A stretch of DNA of 64,000 bases, from contig NZ_SJOP01000015.1 of the NCBI RefSeq assembly GCF_004331415.1, forward strand, positions 57,422 to 121,421, written 5' to 3'. Shown one piece after another: positions 24,834 through 35,695 of the stretch (position 1 is the stretch's first letter; the number at the start of each line of letters is the position of its first letter). Made by a program: the position numbers and the translations under genes. The notes beneath the pieces were generated by a model. It did not search any database. It saw only the letters and a list, made by a program, of their open reading frames with translations, and was not told the origin of the DNA. Source of the stretch: Kosakonia quasisacchari (GTDB lineage Bacteria; Pseudomonadota; Gammaproteobacteria; Enterobacterales; Enterobacteriaceae).

Positions 24834-25829
24834 ATGCAGTCGAAAATTTACTGGATAGATAATCTGCGAGGGATAGCCTGTTTAATGGTAGTGATGATCC
24901 ATACCACTACCTGGTACATTACGAACCCTGCCAGCATCACCACTTTCGACTGGAACATCGCTAATATTCTCAACGCCGCTTCCCGCGTCAGCGTGCCGCT
25001 GTTTTTTATGATTTCCGGCTACCTCTTTTTTGGCGAACGCAGCGCACAACCGCGCCACTTCTTGCGTATCGCGCTTTGTCTGGTGTTCTACAGCCTGGTA
25101 GCCCTGCTCTATATCGTGCTGTTTACTTCGATCAACAGTGAGCTGTCGTTGAAAAATCTGCTGCAAAAACCGGTTTTCTATCACCTGTGGTTTTTCTTCG
25201 CCATTATCGTCATTTATCTGGTGTCGCCGCTGATTCAGGTGAAAGCGCTCAGCGGCAAAATGCTGCTGGCGTTAGTGGTGGTGATTGGCATTGTGGCGAA
25301 CCCGAATACGGTGCCGCAGAAAATCAGCGGTTTTGAGTGGCTGCCGGTCAATCTTTATATTGGTGGGGATACGTTTTACTACATTTTGTATGGCATGCTC
25401 GGGCGCGCCATTGGCATGATGGAGACACAAAAACGGGCGCTCACCTGGACCTGCGCCGTCCTGTTTTTAGCCGCTGTATTTGTGATTTCACGCGGCACGC
25501 TCAATGAGCTGAAATGGCGCGGCAATTTCGCCGATACCTGGTATCTCTACTGTGGGCCGATGGTCTTTCTTTGCGCCATTGCACTGTTTACGCTTATCAA
25601 AAATACGCTTAATAGCCGCACGCTGCCGGGGCTGACGCTGATTTCTCACCATTCGCTGGGTATTTACGGTTTTCATGCGCTGATTATTCACGCCCTGCGT
25701 ACGCGCGGCATTGAAATCCACGCTTCACCGCTACTCGACATTGTATGGATTTTCACCGCCACACTGCTGGCGAGCCTGGCGCTATCGATGCTGGTGCAAC
25801 GTCTCGACAGACGCCGTTTTGTCAGTTAA
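24834..25829 (+). CDS. wecH: Enterobacterial common antigen O-acetyltransferase WecH
   Basis: Multi-pass inner-membrane acyltransferase (acyltransferase-3 family) that O-acetylates the GlcNAc residues of enterobacterial common antigen. The ATG at 24834 (MQSKIYWIDNLRGIACLMVV), preceded by AGAGGAA, gives 331 aa, the E. coli length. The catalytic His is expected in MVVMIHTTTW near 21-30, and SVPLFFMISGYLFFGER is the second family signature. About ten hydrophobic segments are visible. The frame opens earlier, at 24816, but that start has no better support. Its stop overlaps the convergent regulator gene by 8 bases. Confidence 0.94.
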   Translation: MQSKIYWIDNLRGIACLMVVMIHTTTWYITNPASITTFDWNIANILNAASRVSVPLFFMISGYLFFGERSAQPRHFLRIALCLVFYSLVALLYIVLFTSINSELSLKNLLQKPVFYHLWFFFAIIVIYLVSPLIQVKALSGKMLLALVVVIGIVANPNTVPQKISGFEWLPVNLYIGGDTFYYILYGMLGRAIGMMETQKRALTWTCAVLFLAAVFVISRGTLNELKWRGNFADTWYLYCGPMVFLCAIALFTLIKNTLNSRTLPGLTLISHHSLGIYGFHALIIHALRTRGIEIHASPLLDIVWIFTATLLASLALSMLVQRLDRRRFVS

Positions 25830-26742
25830 TCGCCCGTTGGCGCGCCCGCTGTAGCTGGCGCGGCGAGGAGAACCCGGCAGCAAGCGCGGCCTGCTCTGCG
25901 CCGCGCCCTTGCAACAGACATTGCTCGGCAATCACCAGTCGCAATTGTTCAAGATAATCTCGCACGCTGATCCCCAGGTGCTGCTGGAACAAACGTGTTA
26001 AATGCCGTGGGCTAACGTGCGCCCGCTCGGCAATGTCGCTCAGTTGCCAGGCTTTTTGCGGCTCCGCCGTTAGCGCATCTTGCGCGCGGTGCACCGCCGG
26101 ATGCAGGTGGTTACGGTAACGCAGCCACGGTGAGATTTGCGGATCTTCCCCGGAACGGCGGAACCAGACCACCATTTCCCGCGCTACCGCCAGCGCCATT
26201 TCCGGCCCGCACAGCCGGTTAATCAAATGCAGCGCTAGATCGATACCCGAGGTGATACCCGCGCTGGTCCAGATGCTGCGATCCTCAATGAAAATACGGT
26301 TCTCTTTGACCTGCGCCGCAGGTGCCACCGCGCGTAAACGGCCAATGACATCATGGTGGGTGGTGCACTGAATGCCGTTCATCAACCCGGCTTTCGCCGC
26401 CAGTATCGCGCCGGAACAGACGCACATCAACGCAATGCTCTGGCTGTGAATCAGTGGTTGCAGGCGCATCAGCCAGTGCCGCACAGCGTTCGCCTGTGGC
26501 GTATCGAATAACCGTGAGGAATCTGACACGCCCGGCAGCACCAGCAGGCTGCCTTCCGGCAGGGTGTCCGGTAACGGTGCGATGTTGCTCATCGTCAGGC
26601 CAATCGAGGTCAATACGTTCTCTTCCGGGCCAACGTAGTGCAGACGAAAGGCGTTATCTGCCAGCGCGAAAGTTTCCGCCGGGCCGGTCATATCCAGCGC
26701 CAAAACGCCGGGCAACATCACAAACCAGACATCTGTGGTCAT
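25822..26742 (-). CDS. AraC-family regulator with DJ-1/PfpI-like sensor domain (GlxA/FtrA type)
   Basis: A 306-aa transcription factor. Residues 1-190 form a class-I glutamine-amidotransferase-like domain (VMLPGVLALDMTGPAETFALAD; nucleophile-elbow-like CVCSGAILAAKAG near 106-118). The C-terminal 100 residues hold two AraC-type helix-turn-helix motifs (LSDIAERAHVSPRHLTRLF and a shortened second one). Such proteins often control amide or nitrogen-compound catabolism. Its gene overlaps the isochorismatase-like gene by one base, so the two form an operon. The C-terminus ends soon after the second helix pair, slightly shorter than usual. The ligand is unknown. Confidence 0.88.
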   Translation of the reverse strand: MTTDVWFVMLPGVLALDMTGPAETFALADNAFRLHYVGPEENVLTSIGLTMSNIAPLPDTLPEGSLLVLPGVSDSSRLFDTPQANAVRHWLMRLQPLIHSQSIALMCVCSGAILAAKAGLMNGIQCTTHHDVIGRLRAVAPAAQVKENRIFIEDRSIWTSAGITSGIDLALHLINRLCGPEMALAVAREMVVWFRRSGEDPQISPWLRYRNHLHPAVHRAQDALTAEPQKAWQLSDIAERAHVSPRHLTRLFQQHLGISVRDYLEQLRLVIAEQCLLQGRGAEQAALAAGFSSPRQLQRARQRAIN

Positions 26743-27278
26743 TACAGTTCCAGAATCTCGTGGACGGTTTTAATGGCGGCAAAGCGGCCTTCGAGCACGG
26801 TTTCGGTGCGATGGCGCAACGCGTTGCAATCCAGCGTAACCCCTTTATGCGTCATCGGGAAGGTCAGTGTCGCTTCGCTAACAAAGGTCACGCGATACCC
26901 CAGATCCGACGCAACGCGCGCGGTGGTTTCGCAGCACTGCTCGGTGCGAATACCACAAATAATCAGATGGTTGATGTCGCGGCTACGCAACCAGTGATCC
27001 AGCCCGGTATCCGTAAATGCGTTGTGTACGTGCTTATAAAACGTTACGGCGGCGCGGTGTTGCAGGAACGGCATCGGCGTGACAAAACCACTCTCCAGCG
27101 AAAACGGCCCGTTGTCGGCGACATGAAAGATATCAACTATCGGCACGCCGCGTGCTTCACAGCCAGCGATAAGCGTGGAGATCGCCTGCTGAAACGCAGC
27201 GAAATCCGTATCTTGCCAGTAGTCGCGATGGAAAAAAGATTGCTGTGTGTCGATATTAATCAGCGCGGTGCGGGACAT
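26742..27278 (-). CDS. Isochorismatase-like cysteine hydrolase
   Basis: A 178-aa cysteine hydrolase of the isochorismatase/nicotinamidase superfamily. The expected triad is Asp10 (LINIDTQQSF), a Lys in the middle third (FYKHVHNAF) and the nucleophile cysteine in GIRTEQCCETTAR (about 113-125). Members cleave amides or related bonds, and the substrate cannot be told from sequence. It is the first gene of a two-gene unit with the AraC-type regulator, which probably responds to its substrate. E. coli carries other genes between wecH and xylB, so this unit is an insertion relative to it. Confidence 0.86.
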   Translation of the reverse strand: MSRTALINIDTQQSFFHRDYWQDTDFAAFQQAISTLIAGCEARGVPIVDIFHVADNGPFSLESGFVTPMPFLQHRAAVTFYKHVHNAFTDTGLDHWLRSRDINHLIICGIRTEQCCETTARVASDLGYRVTFVSEATLTFPMTHKGVTLDCNALRHRTETVLEGRFAAIKTVHEILEL

Positions 27279-27407
27279 TTCAGGACTCCTTGCTCAGTGA
27301 GGTTAACACCATTGTGGCAAGGAGTTTTGCGCCTGCTAAGACCAAAAAAGGACAACATCATGGTGATTCCGGCCCACCTGAACAGTGAGCCGGATAAGCA
27401 GGAAAAA

Positions 27408-28862
27408 TCAGGACATCAACGGCAGTAGCTGCTGATAGATGCGCCGGAACGTTTCACGACGTGGCGCATAATGGGCGTGTCGATCGGCATCCGGTGTGTG
27501 CTGTTGCTCAACCGGCAGTTGCGGCAGCAGCGTCGCCAACGGCGTTTGCGGATTGATGGCAATTTGCGCCAGCCGCGCCGCACCAAGCGCAGGCCCAACA
27601 TCGCCGCCGGTGCGGTAATCCAGCTGCAATCCGCTGATATCCGCCAGCATTTGCCGCCACCATGCGCTGCGCGCACCGCCGCCGATAAGCGTAATGCTCT
27701 GCGGTGTTACGCCGCAGGCGTGGACAACATCCATACCATCCGCCAGCGCGAAACCGACACCTTCCAGCACGGCGCGGGCAAGTTCTTCGCGGCCATGCTG
27801 ATGCGTCAGACCAAAGAACACGCCTTTCGCCTGCGGGTTGTTATGCGGCGTGCGTTCTCCGGAAAGGTAGGGTAAAAACCACAGATCCCCGGCGTTATCG
27901 TTCGCTTGTTGCGCGGCGTTAATCAATGCCGGAACCGACTCCAGCCCCGTCAGCTTCGCCGCCCAGTCCAGGCATGACGCTGCGCTAAGCATCACCGACA
28001 TCAAATGCCAGCGCCCCGGCAGTGCGTGGCAGAAACTGTGCACCGCGCTTTCAGGTTTACTGAGGAACCCTTCGCTGACGGCAAAATAAACCCCGGATGT
28101 GCCCAGCGACAACATCGCCTGGCCTGCATCGGCCATACCGACCCCAACAGCACCTGCGGCGTTGTCCCCGCCACCCGCCACAACCGGAACTACCGGCATC
28201 GTCCAGCGCCGGGCAACCTCCGGTAGCAACTCGCCGGTGATTTCGCTGCCTTCAAACAGCGCAGGCATCTGCGCACGCGAAAGCGAGCACGCAGCCAGCA
28301 TGTCATCGCTCCAGTCGCGGTTTGCCACATCCAGCCACATTGTTCCCGCCGCGTCGGACATGTCACTGGCGAATACGCCGGACATTTTCAAACGCAGAAA
28401 ATCTTTGGGCAGCAGCACTTTCGCCACATGGGCAAATATTTCTGGTTCGTGACGCTGCACCCACAAAAGCTTCGGCGCGGTAAAACCGGGCATCATCAGG
28501 TTGCCGGTAATCGCACGGGAATTTTTGACCTTTTCTTCCAGCAGCGCGCACTCTTCGCCGCTGCGACCGTCATTCCACAGAATGGCCGGGCGCAACACCT
28601 GGTTGTTTTTATCGAGCAGCGTCGCGCCGTGCATCTGCCCGGCGAGGCCAATCGCTTTCACCTGATGTAACGAGTGCGCCTCGCCCAATGCCAGAATGGC
28701 GCGGTCCGTCGCCTGCCACCACGCTTCGGGATCTTGCTCCGACCACAGCGGATGCGGTCGCGACACGCTGAGTTTTTCCGTATGCGAGGCCAGCACCTCA
28801 CCCTGCTCGCCGAGCAGAATCGCCTTCACACCAGAGGTGCCGAGATCGATCCCGATATACAT
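27408..28862 (-). CDS. xylB: Xylulokinase
   Basis: FGGY-family kinase that phosphorylates D-xylulose to xylulose 5-phosphate, the second step of xylose use. The ATG at 28862 (MYIGIDLGTSGVKAILL) has GGAG eight bases upstream and gives 484 aa, exactly the E. coli length. Asp6 and the catalytic Asp in GGGDNAAGAVGVG (near 233) are present, as is the ATP-binding LIGGGARSAWWRQM. A GTG three codons upstream is less likely. It follows xylA in one operon. Confidence 0.97.
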   Translation of the reverse strand: MYIGIDLGTSGVKAILLGEQGEVLASHTEKLSVSRPHPLWSEQDPEAWWQATDRAILALGEAHSLHQVKAIGLAGQMHGATLLDKNNQVLRPAILWNDGRSGEECALLEEKVKNSRAITGNLMMPGFTAPKLLWVQRHEPEIFAHVAKVLLPKDFLRLKMSGVFASDMSDAAGTMWLDVANRDWSDDMLAACSLSRAQMPALFEGSEITGELLPEVARRWTMPVVPVVAGGGDNAAGAVGVGMADAGQAMLSLGTSGVYFAVSEGFLSKPESAVHSFCHALPGRWHLMSVMLSAASCLDWAAKLTGLESVPALINAAQQANDNAGDLWFLPYLSGERTPHNNPQAKGVFFGLTHQHGREELARAVLEGVGFALADGMDVVHACGVTPQSITLIGGGARSAWWRQMLADISGLQLDYRTGGDVGPALGAARLAQIAINPQTPLATLLPQLPVEQQHTPDADRHAHYAPRRETFRRIYQQLLPLMS

Positions 28863-28911
28863 AGTGACCACTCCTTTTTAGTGCGCCGCGTTATCCGCGG
28901 CGCAGAACGGT

Positions 28912-30234
<1,323 letters not shown>

Positions 30235-30583
30235 AATGAGCTCCATTGGCGAGTGTACAAATCTGACGTTAATACTGGATTCTCTCTCTGGCTCGCTCAA
30301 TTACGTTATTTCACACTGCTATTAAGAGAATGCACAAACGTGCGCTGGCTCGCAAATAATGCTCTCTGCCGCTGCGACAAGCCTTCCTGTTTTTTATGCA
30401 AAATCGGTTTTGCTTTTTTTAAAATAAGATCGCGGTCATAAATCAGCAAATAAACCAAAAAACGTAACGCCCGGATAAAAATCTGTAATTGCCAGCAAAC
30501 AATTCTGCGTTAAGAATTTGCTCGTCTATAGCAGTGCATGTTTCTTTTATCTCGCCCTTCACCCTACAAAAGGTATTACTATT
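30235..30583. promoter_or_regulatory. xylA-xylF divergent regulatory region
   Basis: A 349-base region shared by xylAB and xylFGHR. Two blocks look conserved with the E. coli xyl control region: a block at about 30297-30360 (TTATTTCACACTGCTATTAA, then ACAAACGTGCGCTGGCTCGC) next to xylA, and one at about 30422-30492 (GATCGCGGTCATAAATCAGC onwards) next to xylF. In E. coli these hold the XylR sites and the CRP site between them. My comparison is from memory and the exact half-sites were not aligned. Confidence 0.6.
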
Positions 30584-31576
30584 ATGAAGATAAAGAACCT
30601 TTGCCTTACACTCTGCGCCTCCCTGCTGCTGGCAAGCGCTTTCGGCCATGCCAAAGAGGTGAAAATCGGCATGGCGATTGACGATTTGCGCCTTGAACGT
30701 TGGCAAAAAGACCGCGATATTTTTGTGAAAAAAGCCGAGTCGCTCGGTGCTAACGTGTTTGTTCAATCCGCAAACGGAAATGAAGAAACGCAGATGTCGC
30801 AAATTGAAAATATGATCAACCGTGGCGTTGATGTACTGGTTATTATTCCCTACAACGGTCAGGTATTAAGTAACGTAATAAAAGAAGCCAAACAGGAAGG
30901 AATTAAAGTTCTGGCTTACGATCGCATGATTAATAATGCCGACATCGATTTCTATATTTCATTCGATAATGAAAAAGTCGGGGAATTACAGGCGCAAAGC
31001 CTGGTAAGCAAAGTCCCGCAGGGAAATTATTTCTTAATGGGCGGATCACCAGTAGATAATAACGCCAAGTTATTCCGTGCCGGTCAAATGAAAGTATTAA
31101 AACCCTATATCGATAGCGGGAAAATTAAAATTGTCGGCGATCAATGGGTCGATGGCTGGTTACCGGAAAACGCGCTGAAGATTATGGAAAACGCCCTCAC
31201 CGCTAACAATAACAAAATTGATGCGGTGGTCGCTTCCAACGATGCGACCGCTGGCGGCGCAATTCAGGCTCTGAGCGCCCAGGGTCTGGCCGGGAAAGTG
31301 GCGATTTCGGGCCAGGATGCCGACCTCGCAGGGGTGAAACGGTTGATTAACGGCAGCCAGACCATGACGGTCTATAAGCCAATCACCCAACTGGCGAATA
31401 CCGCTGCGGAAATTGCCGTCGAACTGGGCAACGGCAAGACGCCAAAAGCGGACGCCTCGCTGAATAACGGCCTGAAAGATGTTCCTGCCCGCCTGTTGAC
31501 ACCAATCGAAGTCACCAAAGACAACATCGACGCTACTGTCATCAAAGACGGATTCCATCAGAAAGATCAGCTCTAA
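30584..31576 (+). CDS. xylF: D-xylose ABC transporter, periplasmic binding protein
   Basis: Periplasmic D-xylose-binding protein of 330 aa, the E. coli length. A 23-residue signal peptide (ending ...ASAFGHA) precedes mature KEVKIGMAIDDLRLERW, whose charged and aromatic residues contact xylose in the known structure. It hands xylose to XylGH. The start is the ATG at 30584; the frame opens earlier but the upstream part is the promoter. A strong intercistronic hairpin follows, probably raising the level of this protein over XylG and XylH. Confidence 0.97.
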   Translation: MKIKNLCLTLCASLLLASAFGHAKEVKIGMAIDDLRLERWQKDRDIFVKKAESLGANVFVQSANGNEETQMSQIENMINRGVDVLVIIPYNGQVLSNVIKEAKQEGIKVLAYDRMINNADIDFYISFDNEKVGELQAQSLVSKVPQGNYFLMGGSPVDNNAKLFRAGQMKVLKPYIDSGKIKIVGDQWVDGWLPENALKIMENALTANNNKIDAVVASNDATAGGAIQALSAQGLAGKVAISGQDADLAGVKRLINGSQTMTVYKPITQLANTAAEIAVELGNGKTPKADASLNNGLKDVPARLLTPIEVTKDNIDATVIKDGFHQKDQL

Positions 31577-31580
31577 AACC

Positions 31581-31617
31581 GTCGGCGCGCCGGCCATTAG
31601 CCAGCGGGCGCGTCGGC
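31581..31617 (+). other. Intercistronic hairpin between xylF and xylG
   Basis: A long G/C-rich stem (left arm from 31581, right arm to 31617, loop ATTAG) with a few wobble pairs and one mismatch. It lacks a T-run, so it looks like an mRNA-stabilising structure after the binding-protein gene, not a terminator. Confidence 0.6.
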
Positions 31618-31665
31618 TGCCATCTCTTTCAGGCGCTGTATATCGGCGAATGACGTGGAGCAGCC

Positions 31666-33207
31666 ATGCCTTATTTACTTGAAATGAAAAATATCACCAA
31701 AACCTTTGGTGTCGTAAAGGCGATAGATAATGTCAGTCTGCACCTTAATACGGGTGAGGTGCTCTCGCTGTGTGGTGAGAACGGTTCGGGTAAATCCACG
31801 CTGATGAAAGTGCTGTGTGGGATTTACCCGGCTGGCAGTTATGAGGGAGAAATCATTTTTGCGGGCGAAACCCTGCAAGCCAGCCATATCCGCGATACCG
31901 AGCGGAAAGGGATTGCCATCATTCACCAGGAACTGGCGCTGGTGAAACATTTAACCGTGCTGGAAAACATTTTCCTCGGTACGGAAATCACTCGCCACGG
32001 GGTGATGGATTACGACCTGATGACGCTTCGCTGCGAAAAGCTGCTCAAACAGGTGAGCCTGACAGTATCGCCCAATACCCGGGTTGGTGATTTAGGGCTT
32101 GGGCAACAGCAACTGGTCGAAATCGCCAAAGCGCTGAACAAGCAGGTACGACTGCTTATTCTGGATGAACCCACCGCTTCGCTGACCGAGCAGGAAACCG
32201 CCGTGCTGCTGGATATCATCCGCGACCTGCGCAACCACGATATCGCCTGCATTTACATTTCCCACAAGCTGAATGAAGTCAAAGCGATATCGGACACCAT
32301 CTGCGTTATCCGTGATGGCAAGCATATCGGTACGCGTGATGCCGCGGGCATGAGCGAAGACGACATCATCACAATGATGGTAGGCCGCGAACTGACCGCG
32401 CTCTACCCCAATGAACCGCACGCGACAGGCGACGAAATCCTGCGCGTTGAACACCTTACCGCCTGGCACCCGGTAAACCGCCATATCAAACGCGTGAACG
32501 ATATTTCATTCAGCCTGAAGCGCGGCGAGATCCTTGGCATCGCCGGGCTGGTTGGCGCAGGGCGAACCGAAGCGGTGCAGTGCCTGTTTGGCGTCTGGCC
32601 GGGGCGCTGGGAAGGGCAAATCTTTCTTGATGGCAAAGCGGTACAAATTCACAACTGCCAGCAGGCTATCGACTTTGGTATTGCGATGGTGCCGGAAGAC
32701 CGCAAAAAAGACGGCATCGTGCCGGTGATGGCTGTGGGCAAGAACATCACGCTAGCAGCGCTTAACCAGTTTACCGGGGCGCTGAGCAGCCTGGATGACG
32801 CCGCCGAGCAGGCGTGCATTTTACAGTCACTCCAGCGGCTAAAAGTGAAAACGTCCTCTCCGGAGCTGGCCATTGGCCGCCTGAGTGGGGGCAACCAGCA
32901 AAAGGCCATTCTCGCCCGCTGCCTGTTACTCAATCCGCGCATTTTGATCCTCGATGAACCTACACGCGGCATCGATATCGGCGCGAAATATGAAATCTAC
33001 AAACTGATTAATCAACTGGTGCAGCAGGGGATCGCCGTCATCGTTATCTCATCCGAGCTCCCCGAAGTTCTGGGATTAAGCGATCGGGTGTTGGTGATGC
33101 ATGAAGGCAAGCTAAAAGCCGATCTCATCAATCGTAATTTGACCCAGGAGCAGGTCATGGAAGCGGCGCTGAGGAGCGAACATCATGTCGAAAAGCAACC
33201 CGTCTGA
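31666..33207 (+). CDS. xylG: D-xylose ABC transporter, ATP-binding subunit
   Basis: Sugar-type ABC ATPase with two fused nucleotide-binding domains, 513 aa as in E. coli. Walker A GENGSGKST (near 38-46), Q-loop and Walker B LILDEPTASLTEQE are intact in the first domain. The second has the degenerate P-loop GLVGAGRTE typical of this family, with signature RLSGGNQQK and LILDEPTRGIDIG. It energises uptake through XylH. Its 3' end overlaps xylH by 23 bases. Confidence 0.97.
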   Translation: MPYLLEMKNITKTFGVVKAIDNVSLHLNTGEVLSLCGENGSGKSTLMKVLCGIYPAGSYEGEIIFAGETLQASHIRDTERKGIAIIHQELALVKHLTVLENIFLGTEITRHGVMDYDLMTLRCEKLLKQVSLTVSPNTRVGDLGLGQQQLVEIAKALNKQVRLLILDEPTASLTEQETAVLLDIIRDLRNHDIACIYISHKLNEVKAISDTICVIRDGKHIGTRDAAGMSEDDIITMMVGRELTALYPNEPHATGDEILRVEHLTAWHPVNRHIKRVNDISFSLKRGEILGIAGLVGAGRTEAVQCLFGVWPGRWEGQIFLDGKAVQIHNCQQAIDFGIAMVPEDRKKDGIVPVMAVGKNITLAALNQFTGALSSLDDAAEQACILQSLQRLKVKTSSPELAIGRLSGGNQQKAILARCLLLNPRILILDEPTRGIDIGAKYEIYKLINQLVQQGIAVIVISSELPEVLGLSDRVLVMHEGKLKADLINRNLTQEQVMEAALRSEHHVEKQPV

Positions 33208-34366
33208 AATCAAGTTAACTACCGCCTCGCCAGGGGCTTTTTCCGGGCTGAAGTCCCTTAATTTACAAGTATTTGTGATGATTGCCGCCATTGTGGTGAT
33301 TATGCTCTTTTTCACCGGCATGACCGATGGTGCCTACCTAAGCGCGCGTAATATATCCAACCTGCTGCGCCAAACCGCGATCACCGGCATCCTGGCGGTG
33401 GGAATGGTGTTTGTCATTATCTCCGCCGAAATTGACCTTTCCGTCGGCTCCATGATGGGTTTGCTCGGCGGCGCGGCGGCGATTTTCGACGTCTGGCTGG
33501 GTTGGCCGCTGCCGCTGACCGTGGCGGTGACACTGGTGCTCGGCCTGCTGCTCGGTGCCTGGAACGGCTGGTGGGTGGCGTATCGCAAAGTTCCGTCGTT
33601 TATTGTCACGCTGGCCGGGATGCTGGCTTTTCGTGGCGTGCTGATTGGTATTACCAACGGCACCACGGTTTCCCCCACCAGCGCGGCGATGTCGCAAATT
33701 GGCCAAAGCTATTTACCGGACGGCGTGGGTTTCGGCGTGGGTCTGCTGGGCCTGGTGGCCTTTGTGTTCTGGCAGTGGCGCGGTCGCATGCGCCGCCAGA
33801 CGCTGGGACTGGCAACATCTCCCTCCACGGCAGCAGCCGGCCGCCAGGCGATTATCGCAGTGATCGTACTTGGAGCTATTTGGCTGCTGAATGATTACCG
33901 TGGCGTCCCCACGCCGGTACTGCTGCTGGCGTTTTTGCTGCTGGCAGGCATGTTTATGGCGACGCGCACCGCGTTTGGCCGCCGTATTTACGCCATTGGC
34001 GGCAATCTGGAGGCCGCACGGCTCTCCGGCATTAACGTTGAGCGCACCAAACTTGCGGTATTCGCGATTAACGGACTGATGGTGGCGATTGCCGGTTTGA
34101 TTCTCAGCTCGCGCCTCGGAGCGGGCTCACCTTCCGCCGGGAACATCGCCGAACTGGACGCCATTGCCGCTTGTGTGATTGGCGGCACCAGCCTTGCAGG
34201 CGGTATTGGTAGCGTCGCGGGTGCAGTGATGGGCGCGTTTATTATGGCCTCGTTGGATAACGGCATGAGCATGATGGATGTGCCGACGTTCTGGCAATAC
34301 ATCGTTAAAGGAGCCATTTTGCTGCTGGCCGTATGGATGGATTCAGCCACCAAACGGCGGGTCTGA
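33185..34366 (+). CDS. xylH: D-xylose ABC transporter, permease subunit
   Basis: Inner-membrane channel subunit of the xylose importer, 393 aa as in E. coli, with about ten hydrophobic segments. The ISAEIDLSVGSMMGLLGG motif and the cytoplasmic EAA-like segment GRRIYAIGGNLEAARLSGINVER are family signatures. Translation starts within xylG after GAGGAGCG. Confidence 0.97.
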   Translation: MSKSNPSEIKLTTASPGAFSGLKSLNLQVFVMIAAIVVIMLFFTGMTDGAYLSARNISNLLRQTAITGILAVGMVFVIISAEIDLSVGSMMGLLGGAAAIFDVWLGWPLPLTVAVTLVLGLLLGAWNGWWVAYRKVPSFIVTLAGMLAFRGVLIGITNGTTVSPTSAAMSQIGQSYLPDGVGFGVGLLGLVAFVFWQWRGRMRRQTLGLATSPSTAAAGRQAIIAVIVLGAIWLLNDYRGVPTPVLLLAFLLLAGMFMATRTAFGRRIYAIGGNLEAARLSGINVERTKLAVFAINGLMVAIAGLILSSRLGAGSPSAGNIAELDAIAACVIGGTSLAGGIGSVAGAVMGAFIMASLDNGMSMMDVPTFWQYIVKGAILLLAVWMDSATKRRV

Positions 34367-34468
34367 AAATTGTGAATTAAGGCGCGATCACACTGCCGGA
34401 TCTCTTTTATTCATTAGTTTGATGAATATCATAATGAGATCGGATGGAAAGTCAGGAAGCAAACCAAC

Positions 34469-35647
34469 ATGTTTGAGAAGCGCCATCGCATCACGTTGTT
34501 ATTTAATGCCAATAAAGCCTACGACCGCCAGGTTGTCGAAGGGGTCGGCGAGTATTTACAGGCGTCGCAATCCGAGTGGGATATCTTCATTGAAGAGGAT
34601 TTTCGCGCCCGCATTGAAAATATCAAAGAGTGGCTGGGCGATGGCGTGATCGCCGATTATGACGACCGGGACATTGAGCGGCTGCTGGCGGATGTCGACG
34701 TGCCGATTGTCGGCGTAGGCGGTTCGTATCACACACCGGAGCACTACCCGCCGGTGCATTACATTGCAACCGACAACTACGCGCTGGTGGAGAGCGCGTT
34801 TCTGCACTTGAAAGAGAAAGGTGTGCACCGTTTTGCGTTCTACGGCCTGCCGGCCACTGGCGGCAAGCGCTGGGCGGCAGAACGTGAGCACGCCTTCTGC
34901 CAGCTAGTGGCGCAAGAAAAGTACCGCGGTGTTGTTTACCAGGGGCTGACTACCGCACCAGAGAACTGGCAACATGCGCAGAACCGGCTGGCGGACTGGC
35001 TGCAAACGTTGCCGCCGCAGACCGGGATTATCGCCGTTACCGACGCCCGCGCTCGCCATGTTCTGCAAGTGTGTGACCATTTACATATTCCGGTGCCGGA
35101 AAAACTGTGCGTGATCGGTATCGATAACGAAGAACTCACCCGCTATCTTTCGCGCGTGGCGCTCTCTTCCGTGGCGCAGGGAACCCGGCAAATGGGTTAC
35201 CAGGCGGCGAAGCTGCTGCATCGTCTGCTGGATAACGAAACGATGCCGTTACAGCGGTTACTGGTTCCGCCGGTGCGTGTGGTGGCCCGACGCTCCACGG
35301 ATTATCGCTCGCTAAACGACCCGGCGGTGATTCAGGCGATGCATTACATCCGTAATCACGCCTGTAAAGGCATCAAAGTGGATCAGGTGCTGGATGCCGT
35401 CGGCATCTCACGTTCAAACCTGGAAAAGCGCTTTAAAGAAGAGGTGGGAGAGACGATTCACGCGATGATTCATGCGGAAAAACTGGAAAAAGCCCGCAGC
35501 CTGCTGATATCGACATCGCTCTCGATCAATGAGATCTCACAGATGTGCGGCTACCCGTCGCTGCAATATTTCTACTCCGTGTTTCGCAAAGAGTACGACA
35601 GCACGCCAAAAGACTACCGCGACCGCTACAGCGAAATCCTTATTTAG
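34469..35647 (+). CDS. xylR: Xylose operon activator XylR
   Basis: A 392-aa activator of xylAB and xylFGH, the E. coli length. The N-terminal two thirds is a LacI-like periplasmic-binding fold that binds D-xylose (HRITLLFNANKAYDRQVVEG onwards). The C-terminal 100 residues are an AraC-type DNA-binding domain with two helix-turn-helix units (VDQVLDAVGISRSNLEKRF and INEISQMCGYPSLQYFYSVF). It lies 102 bases after xylH, with a terminator just after its stop. Confidence 0.97.
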   Translation: MFEKRHRITLLFNANKAYDRQVVEGVGEYLQASQSEWDIFIEEDFRARIENIKEWLGDGVIADYDDRDIERLLADVDVPIVGVGGSYHTPEHYPPVHYIATDNYALVESAFLHLKEKGVHRFAFYGLPATGGKRWAAEREHAFCQLVAQEKYRGVVYQGLTTAPENWQHAQNRLADWLQTLPPQTGIIAVTDARARHVLQVCDHLHIPVPEKLCVIGIDNEELTRYLSRVALSSVAQGTRQMGYQAAKLLHRLLDNETMPLQRLLVPPVRVVARRSTDYRSLNDPAVIQAMHYIRNHACKGIKVDQVLDAVGISRSNLEKRFKEEVGETIHAMIHAEKLEKARSLLISTSLSINEISQMCGYPSLQYFYSVFRKEYDSTPKDYRDRYSEILI

Positions 35648-35655
35648 CACAAAAG

Positions 35656-35683
35656 AAAAACGCCTTCCGGCTGGAAGGCGTTT
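35656..35683. terminator. Bidirectional terminator between xylR and bax
   Basis: ACGCCTTCC / GGAAGGCGT stem (35660-35668, 35673-35681), with an A-run to the left. The T-run to the right is short (TTT). It lies 8 bases after xylR and 12 before the bax stop. Confidence 0.8.
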
Positions 35684-35695
35684 ACAGGGCTGACA

